From the NCBI GenBank assembly GCA_000433175.1, contig HF986610.1, forward strand, positions 1 to 6,083: DNA of 6,083 nt, in the 5' to 3' direction. Both the position numbers and the translations under genes were made by a program. The DNA is from Prevotella sp. CAG:1058 (GTDB lineage: Bacteria > Bacteroidota > Bacteroidia > Bacteroidales > Bacteroidaceae). Under the pieces are notes generated by a model. That model saw only the letters and a list, made by a program, of their open reading frames with translations. It had not been told where the DNA came from and searched no databases. Below are positions 1 through 5,818 of this stretch, in pieces. Each line of letters opens with the position of its first letter. Within the stretch, counting starts at the first letter, position 1.

Positions 1-16
1 GCAAATGAAAACAACG

Positions 17-36
17 CTTCCCTAAACGCAGGGAAG
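17..36 (-). terminator. small hairpin upstream of LRR gene, possibly a leftward terminator
   Basis: CTTCCCT (17-23) and AGGGAAG (30-36) form a perfect 7-bp stem with the 6-nt loop AAACGC. Read on the minus strand, the stem is followed by a moderately T-rich tail ending GTTTTCATTTGC (complement of 12-1). The same 12 bases follow the strong terminator at 1554-1590. On the plus strand no T-tract follows. No leftward gene is visible that needs a terminator here, so the role is uncertain; it could also belong to the 5' region of the LRR gene. Confidence 0.3.
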
Positions 37-313
37 ACATGTAGCGTGTAAACATAATCTGAATTTTAAAATTTTACCTATGAAAAAACTTATCCTTACA
101 TGCCTGCTCGTGCTGGCTGCCGCGGCCGGCATGGCACAGGAGACAGCCGTAATCGACGGAGTTAAATACCTGCTCGACGGCGGCAAGGCGTCGGTCATGC
201 AACAGTCGGGGCTCACGGGCGACATCGTGATACCTGAAACGGTAAGACACGACGATACCGACTATACCGTTACCACCGTGCAGGACAATGCCTTCAGTGG
301 CAACGATATCACA

Positions 314-865
314 AGCATATCGCTGCCAAACACCGTAAGCGTCATGGGCGATGCCTGTTTCGGGTCTTGTTCAAGGCTCGAGTAGGTCACCCTGCCCGCC
401 GGACTTACGTCGCTCGGCAATTCGTGCTTCTATGACTGTAGAAATCTTGCATCGGTCACCCTGCCCGAAAGCATTACAAGATTAGCTGACTTCTGCTTCG
501 CAGAATGCACAAGCCTTTCTTCGATAACGCTGCCCAATAGTATAACCGACATGGGGTTCAGATGCTTTTTCAGATGCTCTGGTCTTGAGTCGGTCACCTT
601 GCCCGAAGGCATAACTTTGCTTCCCAGCAACTGTTTCGAGAGTTGTTCAAGCCTTGTTTCAGTCAACCTGCCCGGCAGCATATTGTCACTCGGCTCCGAC
701 TGTTTCATTAGTTGCACCTCGCTTTCCTCGATAACATTGCCGGAAGGCCTTGAGATGATAAGCGGCCGCTGTTTTTACCGCTGCACCTCGCTTACGTCGA
801 TCAAGCTGCCCCGCAGCCTGAATTACATAGGCGGCAGCTGTTTCGCCAATTGTTCGTATCTTACC
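314..865 (+). repeat. eight tandem 69-bp units encoding 23-residue LRRs
   Basis: Units begin at 314, 383, 452, 521, 590, 659, 728 and 797, each exactly 69 bp, without insertions or deletions. The protein consensus is S(V/I)(T/S/N/K)LP, then a variable stretch, then CFxxC and a Leu near the end. DNA identity between units is partial: for example GGTCACCCTGCCCG is shared by units 2 and 3. This suggests older duplication with protein-level constraint rather than recent slippage. A degenerate ninth start (DVTC) follows at 866. Confidence 0.92.
383..385 (+). other. in-frame amber codon at the first position of LRR unit 2
   Basis: The codon sits where all seven other repeat units encode Ser: TCG in units 3, 4, 5, 7 and 8, AGC in unit 1, TCA in unit 6. 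TCG to TAG is one C-to-A change. The reading frame is open on both sides for the whole gene. Confidence 0.9.
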
Positions 866-1547
866 GACGTCACCTGCCAGTGGGACACTCCGGCCGGAGT
901 GGATGCTGATACTGACATATTTGAGAATATCTATACAGAGTGCCGTCTGCACGTGCCCGTGGGCTCTACCTCCGTCTACATGTCGACAGAGCCGTGGAGC
1001 GCGTTTAAATACGTTATAGAGGCCGACGGCGAGGTGGTAGACCCCGTAAGGTGCGCCACGCCTGTGATAACCTACGGTGACAACGGCCTTGTTTTCAGCT
1101 GCGAAACCGAAGGTGCAGAATACCACTATTCAATCACGGCCTCTGACGCTGTAAAAGACGGCTTTTCAGCCGACGGAAGGATACCTCTTGGAGCCTCATA
1201 CGTCATCAGTGTCTACGCCTCGGCCGCAGGATGCGTCAACAGCGACGTTGCCAAGGCTACTCTCTGCTTTATCGACGCAGAGCTTAACACTTCGGGAATC
1301 AGTCTGACCGGGCAGCGCGGCGTTGTAGTAAGCACCAGCCGCGGCAGCGTAACCATAAGCGGACTGGCCGACGGCGAGCAGGCCACGCTGTACAGTCTCG
1401 GCGGCATGGCGCTCTCGTCGGGCAAGGCCGTTGGCGGCAGCGTTACGCTCAATGCAGGCAGCGCCGCGGGCGTGGCTGTTGTCAAGATAGGCGGCAGTAG
1501 CATAAAGGTAATGCTCGACGACTGACCGCATGACCCCAATTATCAAT

Positions 1548-1600
1548 AAAACAGGCGGAGCCTGACGCACATCCAGCGTCAGGCTCCGCCCGTTTTCATT
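1548..1600. terminator. strong bidirectional intrinsic terminator between convergent genes
   Basis: GGCGGAGCCTGACGC (1554-1568) pairs perfectly with 1576-1590, giving a 15-bp GC-rich stem with the loop ACATCCA. After one A/C mismatch, AAAAC (1548-1552) pairs with GTTTT (1592-1596), supplying a T-tract on the plus strand and TGTTTTATT on the minus strand. It starts about 25 nt after the LRR stop codon and faces lgt from the other side, so it can serve both transcripts. Confidence 0.88.
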
Positions 1601-1651
1601 TGCAGTTACGTCCCAACCGTAGCCTTTCCAGCATTCTGCCGGTTGTCGTAT

Positions 1652-1700
1652 TTAGGGAAATTAGGGGAAATTTTCCGTAAATTTCCCCTAATTTCCCTGA
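1652..1700. repeat. perfect 20-bp palindrome built from TTAGGG(G)AAA units
   Basis: AGGGAAATTAGGGGAAATTT (1654-1673) is the exact reverse complement of 1679-1698, with a 5-nt loop TCCGT. A T/G wobble and a T-A pair extend it to 1652/1700. Each arm is itself an imperfect direct duplication (TTAGGGAAA then TTAGGGGAAA), so the element holds two forward and two reversed copies. It lies 51 bp beyond the lgt stop. There is no T-tract on the minus side, so it is not a classical terminator for lgt, although a TTT-rich stretch follows on the plus side. Confidence 0.85.
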
Positions 1701-1750
1701 TTTAATATGTTGTTTCCTCTATTTCCGGCGTTAGGCCGTACCATGCATTA

Positions 1751-2602
1751 TTACTTCTCGGCACCGAGCCGTGCCATCAGTTTGGGGCAAGTCATGCAGA
1801 CCACGCCCAGTATGACGAACGGTATGCTGAGCAGCTGGCCCATGTTGAGCGCCATCGAGGCCTCGAACGCTTCCTGTATGTCCTTGGTGAACTCGATGAA
1901 GAAGCGGGCGGTGAAGATGAGCGTTATGCACAGTCCGAAGAAGAAGCCCGTGCCCACGCGTTCGGGGTGTTTGCGGTACAGGTACCAGCCTATGAAGAAG
2001 AACACGGCGTAGGCTATTGCCTCATAGAGCTGTCCGGGGTGGCGCGGCACCATGTCGACGCGCTCGAAGATGAACGCCCATGGCACGTCGGTGGCTTTGC
2101 CTATAATCTCAGAGTTCATCAGGTTGCCCAGGCGTATGAAGCAGGCCGTCGTAGGCGTGGCTATTGCCACGTTGTCGAGCACTCGCCAGATGTTCACCTT
2201 TGTGCGGCGCACGTATAGCCACAGGGCTATCATGAGGCCTATCGTACCGCCGTGGCTTGCCAGTCCCTTGTAGCCGATGAACTTCCACGAGCCGTCTTCC
2301 ATGAAGTGTATCGGGAGTAGCATCTCAACTATGTGGCGGCCTGACGACAGGAAATAGTCAGGCTCGTAGAACAGGCAGTGGCCCAGGCGCGAGCCTATCA
2401 GTATGCCGATGAAGCAGTAGACGAAGAGCGGGTCGAACAGCTCCGGCTTTATCTTCTGCTCGTTGTACAGGCGCTTCACTATGAGATAGGCTGACAGCAG
2501 GCCGAACAGCCAGCACAGCGAGTACCAGTGGAACGAGAAACTGCCGATGTGGAATGCTATATTGTCGGGGTTCCACAGAATGTATAATAATTCAGAATTC
2601 AT
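1751..2602 (-). CDS. lgt: prolipoprotein diacylglyceryl transferase
   Basis: Integral inner-membrane enzyme that moves diacylglycerol from phosphatidylglycerol to the lipobox cysteine of prolipoproteins, the first step of lipoprotein maturation before Lsp cleavage. The 283-residue protein has about seven hydrophobic segments and the family landmarks in order: [14 protein letters not shown] (18-31), [10 protein letters not shown] (70-79), the SHGG motif with H117, the signature [12 protein letters not shown] (157-168), RHPGQLYE (187-194), and R233/E237 in ARFFIEF. Length is normal for the family, and no key residue appears missing. The ATG at 2602 is chosen because the N-terminus then matches the usual short stretch before the first membrane segment. 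The start codon lies inside the AATTCAN heptamer repeat (ATGAATT on the coding strand), and no Shine-Dalgarno is visible. It lies 184 bp downstream of ychF and may be co-transcribed with it. Confidence 0.96.
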   Translation of the reverse strand: MNSELLYILWNPDNIAFHIGSFSFHWYSLCWLFGLLSAYLIVKRLYNEQKIKPELFDPLFVYCFIGILIGSRLGHCLFYEPDYFLSSGRHIVEMLLPIHFMEDGSWKFIGYKGLASHGGTIGLMIALWLYVRRTKVNIWRVLDNVAIATPTTACFIRLGNLMNSEIIGKATDVPWAFIFERVDMVPRHPGQLYEAIAYAVFFFIGWYLYRKHPERVGTGFFFGLCITLIFTARFFIEFTKDIQEAFEASMALNMGQLLSIPFVILGVVCMTCPKLMARLGAEK

Positions 2603-2780
2603 AATTCACAATTCACGGTGTTAATTCATAATTCACAAATCATAATTCATAATTCGCAATTCATAATTCATAGCCTGCAATTATAATTTGGAATTGATAG
2701 ATTCATAATCCACAATCCATTGTCAGCGGTCGTAATTTGATACGGGCATCCACCCAATTATGAATTGTGAATTATGAATT
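2596..2780. repeat. degenerate heptanucleotide repeat region with terminal 20-bp inverted repeat
   Basis: Units AATTCAT, AATTCAC and close variants run head to tail at 2596-2616 (three) and 2623-2671 (seven, including AAATCAT and AATTCGC), with decayed copies AATCCAC/AATCCAT at 2707-2720. At the far end the unit is inverted: AATTATG, AATTGTG, AATTATG at 2756-2776. AATTCATAATTCACAATTCA at 2596-2615 is the exact reverse complement of 2761-2780. The array covers most of the ychF-lgt gap and the first codons of lgt. No coding capacity is evident. Confidence 0.9.
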
Positions 2781-2786
2781 AAAAAT

Positions 2787-3887
2787 TTAGACGTTGAACC
2801 TGAAGTGCATTATGTCGCCGTCCTGCACAACGTAGTCCTTGCCCTCGATGCCCATCTTGCCGGCTTCGCGCACGGCGGCCTCGGAGCCGTATTTTATGTA
2901 GTCGTCGTACTTTATCACTTCGGCGCGTATGAAGCCCTTCTCGAAGTCGGTATGTATCACGCCGGCGCACTGCGGAGCCTTCCAGCCGCGCTTGTACGTC
3001 CACGCCTTGACCTCCATCTCGCCTGCCGTGATGAACGTCTCGAGGTTGAGCAGGGCGTAAGCCTTCTTGATAAGGCGGTTGACGCCGCTCTCCTCCAGTC
3101 CCAGCTCGTCAAGGAAGAGCTGCTTGTCCTCGTATGTCTCGAGCGACGCTATGTCCTCCTCGGTCTTGGCGGCTATCACCATTGCCTCGGCGCCTTCCTC
3201 GGCGGCTATCTGCTCTATGCGGCGGCTGTAGTCGTTGCCCGTCTTGGCCGAAGCCTCGTCCACGTTGCACACGTAAAGCACGGGCTTTGCCGTCAGCAGG
3301 AACAGGTTGCGTGCCGCGTCTTGTTCCTCCTTGCTGTCAAACTCGACCACGCGGGCGTTCTTGCCCTGCTCGAGCACTTCCTTGTAAGCCTCGAGCACTG
3401 CCACCTCGACCTTTGCCTCCTTGTTGCCGGCGGCTGCCACCTTCTGCTGCTTGCTCAGGCGGCCCTCTATGGTCTCAAGGTCCTTGAGCTGCAGCTCGGT
3501 GTCTATTATCTCCTTGTCGCGCACGGGGTCAATGGTGCCGTCAACGTGGGTTATGTTATCGTCGTCAAAACAGCGCAGCACGTGTATTATGGCGTCGGTC
3601 TCGCGTATGTTGCCCAGGAACTTGTTGCCCAGTCCCTCGCCCTTGCTGGCGCCTTTTACAAGTCCGGCTATGTCTACAATCTCGCACGTTGCCGGCACGA
3701 TGCGTCCCGGATGCACTATCTCGGCCAGCTTGGTCAGACGCTCGTCGGGTACGGTTATCATGCCTACGTTAGGCTCTATCGTGCAGAAGGGGAAGTTTGC
3801 CGCCTGCGCCTTTGCGCTCGACAGGCAGTTGAAAAGCGTGGACTTGCCCACGTTGGGCAGACCCACTATACCACATTTTAATGACAT
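2787..3887 (-). CDS. ychF: redox-regulated ribosome-binding ATPase YchF (Obg-like P-loop family)
   Basis: Universally conserved cytoplasmic nucleotide-binding protein of the Obg/TRAFAC class that associates with ribosomes and modulates translation and oxidative-stress responses; it prefers ATP over GTP. The 366 residues match the family's usual length of about 363. Seen motifs: P-loop GLPNVGKST (9-17), the conserved NFPFCTIEPN around switch I (31-40, with C35 as in E. coli YchF), G3 DIAG (72-75) followed by LVKGASKGEGLGN, and G4 written NVDE (208-211) rather than NKxD, the change linked to ATP preference. A helical insertion follows G3 (about 125-195). The C-terminal TGS domain (about 282-365) contains the conserved HTDFEKGFIRAE and DGDIMHFRFNV. 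The start MSLKCGIVGLPNVGKS aligns with family N-termini. It has its own -7 element and a palindromic leader upstream. Intact. Confidence 0.97.
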   Translation of the reverse strand: MSLKCGIVGLPNVGKSTLFNCLSSAKAQAANFPFCTIEPNVGMITVPDERLTKLAEIVHPGRIVPATCEIVDIAGLVKGASKGEGLGNKFLGNIRETDAIIHVLRCFDDDNITHVDGTIDPVRDKEIIDTELQLKDLETIEGRLSKQQKVAAAGNKEAKVEVAVLEAYKEVLEQGKNARVVEFDSKEEQDAARNLFLLTAKPVLYVCNVDEASAKTGNDYSRRIEQIAAEEGAEAMVIAAKTEEDIASLETYEDKQLFLDELGLEESGVNRLIKKAYALLNLETFITAGEMEVKAWTYKRGWKAPQCAGVIHTDFEKGFIRAEVIKYDDYIKYGSEAAVREAGKMGIEGKDYVVQDGDIMHFRFNV

Positions 3888-3892
3888 TTTCT

Positions 3893-3906
3893 TATAAACG
3901 TTTATA
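3893..3906. promoter_or_regulatory. 14-bp perfect palindrome in the ychF leader
   Basis: TATAAACGTTTATA is perfectly self-complementary and ends 5 bases before the ychF ATG (complement 3885-3887), between the predicted transcription start and the start codon. Its core ATAAACGTTT recurs at 5959-5968, upstream of aspA. It could be an operator or only AT-rich leader; there is no direct evidence of a binding protein. Confidence 0.45.
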
Positions 3907-3915
3907 TTTCGAGTG

Positions 3916-3923
3916 CAAAGTTA
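3916..3923 (-). promoter_or_regulatory. probable ychF promoter, Bacteroidota -7 element
   Basis: On the minus strand the sequence reads TAACTTTG, followed by C, an exact match to the Bacteroidota -7 consensus TAnnTTTG. It places the transcript start about 20-25 nt before the ychF ATG. The -33 region about 20 bp upstream (TTCC around 3943-3946) matches TTTG poorly, so the promoter is supported mainly by the -7 match and its position. Confidence 0.6.
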
Positions 3924-3969
3924 ATGCAAAAAAGTGATATACGGAAGAATGCGGCGGCAGAATTAATTC

Positions 3970-4005
3970 ACATCATGCCAGGGCGTTGGCTGGCGTGATG
4001 TTTTT
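3970..4005 (+). terminator. rightward intrinsic terminator in the aspA-ychF gap
   Basis: CATCATGCCAG (3971-3981) pairs with CTGGCGTGATG (3990-4000) with one T/G wobble; A3970/T4001 extends the stem to 12 pairs. The loop is GGCGTTGG, and TTTTT (4001-4005) follows directly on the plus strand. Both flanking genes run leftward, so no annotated gene uses it in this direction. On the minus strand only TGAATTAATT follows, so leftward termination would be weak. Confidence 0.65.
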
Positions 4006-4101
4006 GTCGGTTGTGCGGCGGCAGTGCGTAGCCGTATCGGCACTATGCCGCTGGCATGGTTGCGGCATGTCGTCACGGCCGGTGCCGTGATGAGTATGAA
4101 G

Positions 4102-4143
4102 ATGAAAAAGACCGTGGCAGGCCGTTATGGGGCCCGCTACGGT
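4102..4143 (-). terminator. intrinsic terminator of aspA
   Basis: ACCGTGGCAGGCC (4111-4123) pairs with GGCCCGCTACGGT (4131-4143) over 13 positions with one A/C mismatch and one G/T wobble, and a 7-nt loop. On the minus strand the stem is followed by CTTTTTCATCTTCAT, a good T-tract. It lies 98 nt beyond the aspA stop codon, in the correct orientation. Confidence 0.82.
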
Positions 4144-4241
4144 TGATTACATGCCATATTGAAAAAGTTGTTTTATGTTTGCCATTCTTGCCGTTCCGCC
4201 GCAGGGGCATGCTGTGCGTCTGCGGCGTACGTGCCTGCGTG

Positions 4242-5669
4242 TCAGTGCTTGGGATGGATGTCGAGCTTGACAGGGCGTACCATGTTCTTGGCGTCGAGGA
4301 TGGCGTTGAGGTCTTCTTGCGTAAGTATTCCCTCCTCAAGTACGAGCTCAACCACGCCGCGGCCCGTCTCCATCGCCTTCTTGGCTATCTCCGTGGAGTG
4401 CTCGTAACCGATGTAGGGGTTGAGGGCCGTAACGATGCCGATGCTGCGGTTAACTTCGCGGCGGCAGTTCTCCTCGTTGCTTGTGATGCCTTCAACGCAG
4501 AGCGTGCGCAGGGTGTCGCATGCGTTTGCCATAAGGTCTACTGACTCGAAGCTGCACTGGGCCATTACAGGCTCCATGGCGTTAAGCTCCATCTGGGCTG
4601 CTTCGCCGGCCATGGTGACACAGAGTTCGTTGCCGATAATCTTGAACGCCACCTGGCTTACAACCTCGGGAATGACGGGATTTACCTTTCCGGGCATTAT
4701 TGACGAGCCGGGCTGGCGTGCCGGCAGGTTTATTTCTGCAAGACCGCAGCGCGGACCGCTGGCCAGCAGGCGCAGGTCGTTGCTTATCTTGCTCATCTTG
4801 ACGGCTATGCGTTTCAGTGCCGACATGTAGCCTATCATGCACGATGTGTCTGACGTTACGCCGACAAGGTCTTTGGCGAGGGTGATGTCCCAGCCGGTAA
4901 TTTCTCCCAGAGCCTTCACGCACTTCTCGGCATAGCCTGGCTCGGAGCAGATGCCCGTACCTATGGCTGTTGCGCCCATGTTGACCTCGAGGAAGTCGGC
5001 TGCGGCCTGGTCGAGATGCAGTAGCTCAGCCTCGAGTATGCTTGCGAAGCCTGAGAATGTCTGTCCGAGCGTCATCGGCACGGCGTCCTCGAGCTGTGTG
5101 CGTCCCATCTTCACTATGTGTGCAAACTCTTCCGACTTTTTGCGGAACGCAGCGATAAGCTCCTTGATATGTGGTACGAGGGCGAGATGGCTGGCATACA
5201 GGCCCATGTGGATAGCCGTAGGATATGCGTCGTTGGTCGACTGTGAGCGGTTGACGTGGTCGTGTGACGAGCAATGCTCGTAGTCGCCTGGCTTGAAGCC
5301 CATGTGCATCAGTGCCAGGTTGGCTATAACCTCGTTGGCGTTCATGTTGGTGCTGGTGCCTGCTCCGCCCTGGATCATGTCCACGGGGAACTGGTCGTGG
5401 TACTTGCCGGCCAGTATGTCCTGGCAGGCAGCCTTGATACCCTCATACTGGGCATCGGTAAGCAGGTCGAGCTGGTGGTTTGCCTCGGCAGCGGCCCACT
5501 TTGTGTATGCCAGGCCGTTGATGAACAGCGGATACTGGCTGAGTTTGAACTTGCTGATTGAAAAATTCTCAACGCCGCGCAGTGTCTGAATGCCGTACAA
5601 GGCGTCGGCCGGAATTTCACGTGTGCCGAGCAGGTCATGCTCCATGCGCATAGCTTTTTCTGTCTCCAT
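4242..5669 (-). CDS. aspA: aspartate ammonia-lyase (aspartase)
   Basis: Cytoplasmic enzyme, normally a homotetramer, that reversibly deaminates L-aspartate to fumarate and ammonia. In anaerobic Bacteroidales this would feed fumarate into the succinate-forming branch (inference from known physiology). The 475 residues are close to the 478 of E. coli AspA and collinear with it. Seen motifs: DLLGTREIPADALYG (12-26), GGAGTSTNMNANE (101-113), DHVNRSQSTNDAYPT (137-151), MGRTQLEDAVPMTLGQ (188-203), and the fumarase/aspartase signature GSSIMPGKVNP (321-331), whose first Ser (322) is expected to be the catalytic base on the mobile loop. Gln in GRTQ, as in E. coli AspA, rather than the GRTH typical of fumarase C, favours aspartase. 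METEKAMRMEHDLLG is the chosen start; Met7 and Met9 are alternatives. It has its own terminator, and a probable promoter about 105 bp upstream. No defects seen. Confidence 0.95.
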   Translation of the reverse strand: METEKAMRMEHDLLGTREIPADALYGIQTLRGVENFSISKFKLSQYPLFINGLAYTKWAAAEANHQLDLLTDAQYEGIKAACQDILAGKYHDQFPVDMIQGGAGTSTNMNANEVIANLALMHMGFKPGDYEHCSSHDHVNRSQSTNDAYPTAIHMGLYASHLALVPHIKELIAAFRKKSEEFAHIVKMGRTQLEDAVPMTLGQTFSGFASILEAELLHLDQAAADFLEVNMGATAIGTGICSEPGYAEKCVKALGEITGWDITLAKDLVGVTSDTSCMIGYMSALKRIAVKMSKISNDLRLLASGPRCGLAEINLPARQPGSSIMPGKVNPVIPEVVSQVAFKIIGNELCVTMAGEAAQMELNAMEPVMAQCSFESVDLMANACDTLRTLCVEGITSNEENCRREVNRSIGIVTALNPYIGYEHSTEIAKKAMETGRGVVELVLEEGILTQEDLNAILDAKNMVRPVKLDIHPKH

Positions 5670-5715
5670 AATATTAAAGTTTTTTATTATGATTGATTAT
5701 GTTTTTGCATATACC

Positions 5716-5744
5716 GGTTAAGGAATGAAACGGCAGGCTTAACC
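5716..5744 (-). other. hairpin in the probable aspA 5' leader
   Basis: GGTTAAG (5716-5722) and CTTAACC (5738-5744) form a perfect 7-bp stem with a 15-nt loop. It lies about 47 bp upstream of the aspA ATG, inside the leader if the promoter at 5774-5805 is correct. No T-tract follows in the leftward direction, so it is not a terminator. Function unknown; a 7-bp stem could arise by chance. Confidence 0.35.
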
Positions 5745-5773
5745 CATGTCGCATGACCGTCCCTTACAGTTTG

Positions 5774-5805
5774 TAAAATTAGTGCTTATTTTTCATAGTG
5801 TCAAG
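5774..5805 (-). promoter_or_regulatory. candidate aspA promoter
   Basis: On the minus strand CTTG (complement of 5802-5805) is followed after 20 bp by TAATTTTA (complement of 5774-5781). This fits the Bacteroidota TTTG / TAnnTTTG pattern with one mismatch in each element and the expected spacing. The transcript would start near 5765, giving a leader of nearly 100 nt before aspA. No better match is seen closer to the gene. Confidence 0.42.
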
Positions 5806-5818
5806 GATTATAGCTAGT

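Larger units (their letters stand above)
80..1525 (+). pseudogene. BspA-like leucine-rich-repeat surface protein, interrupted by an in-frame TAG
   Basis: A secreted cell-surface LRR protein of the BspA type; some relatives act in adhesion, but the ligand here cannot be inferred. Read through the TAG, the frame is 481 residues. Residues 1-19 are a Sec signal peptide (MKK, hydrophobic core, likely cleavage GMA|QE). Residues 20-78 are an N-terminal strand region. Residues 79-262 are eight 23-residue repeats of the form SxxLPxxxxxxxxxCFxxCxxLx. Residues 263-319 form a cap with the CRLHVPVGS...W..F pattern usual after BspA repeats. About 325-397 is a beta-sandwich-like domain (CATPVIT to ATLCF). 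About 406-481 resembles a type IX secretion sorting domain (LYSLGG, VAVVKIGG, IKVML). Codon 102 (383-385) is TAG, splitting the gene into an open N-terminal piece (80-385, 101 aa) and a piece whose first ATG is at 551 (324 aa). No frameshift is present and both sides keep perfect repeat register. It is either a fresh nonsense mutation, a sequencing error, or read through. The start is supported by the signal peptide. Confidence 0.85.

Noticed and set aside
383..385. Genome-wide recoding of TAG, as in some gut phages
   Set aside because: The other genes end in TGA (LRR gene, aspA) or TAA (ychF, lgt) and contain no internal TAG, the genes are cellular housekeeping genes, and the expected residue is Ser rather than the Gln of code 15. 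One codon cannot support recoding.
430..1126. Minus-strand open frames at 430-717 and 686-1126 opposite the LRR repeats
   Set aside because: They follow the 69-bp repeat periodicity of the sense gene and have no independent motifs; both are shadows.
1554..1700. The two palindromes as ends of an insertion sequence or MITE
   Set aside because: The arms of the two hairpins are unrelated to each other, no target-site duplication is visible, and the interval holds no transposase; the first fits a normal convergent terminator.
2596..2780. Heptamer array as a possible CRISPR array
   Set aside because: The unit is 7 bp and contiguous, with no 25-40-bp repeats separated by unique spacers, and no cas genes are nearby.
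2805..3881. 358-residue open frame on the plus strand opposite ychF
   Set aside because: It mirrors ychF almost exactly, has no recognisable motif and an odd composition rich in His, Leu, Val and Tyr, while the minus strand encodes an unmistakable YchF with all motifs. It is a shadow caused by codon bias.
4056..4544. 162-residue plus-strand open frame across the aspA 3' end
   Set aside because: It crosses the aspA terminator and the aspA C-terminus with no domain, no plausible leader and low-complexity runs; an antisense shadow.
4242..5669. Class II fumarase instead of aspartase
   Set aside because: The superfamily signature is shared, but collinearity with E. coli AspA through the N-terminus, the QGGAGTSTNMN block, GRTQ rather than GRTH, and the C-terminal segment favour AspA.
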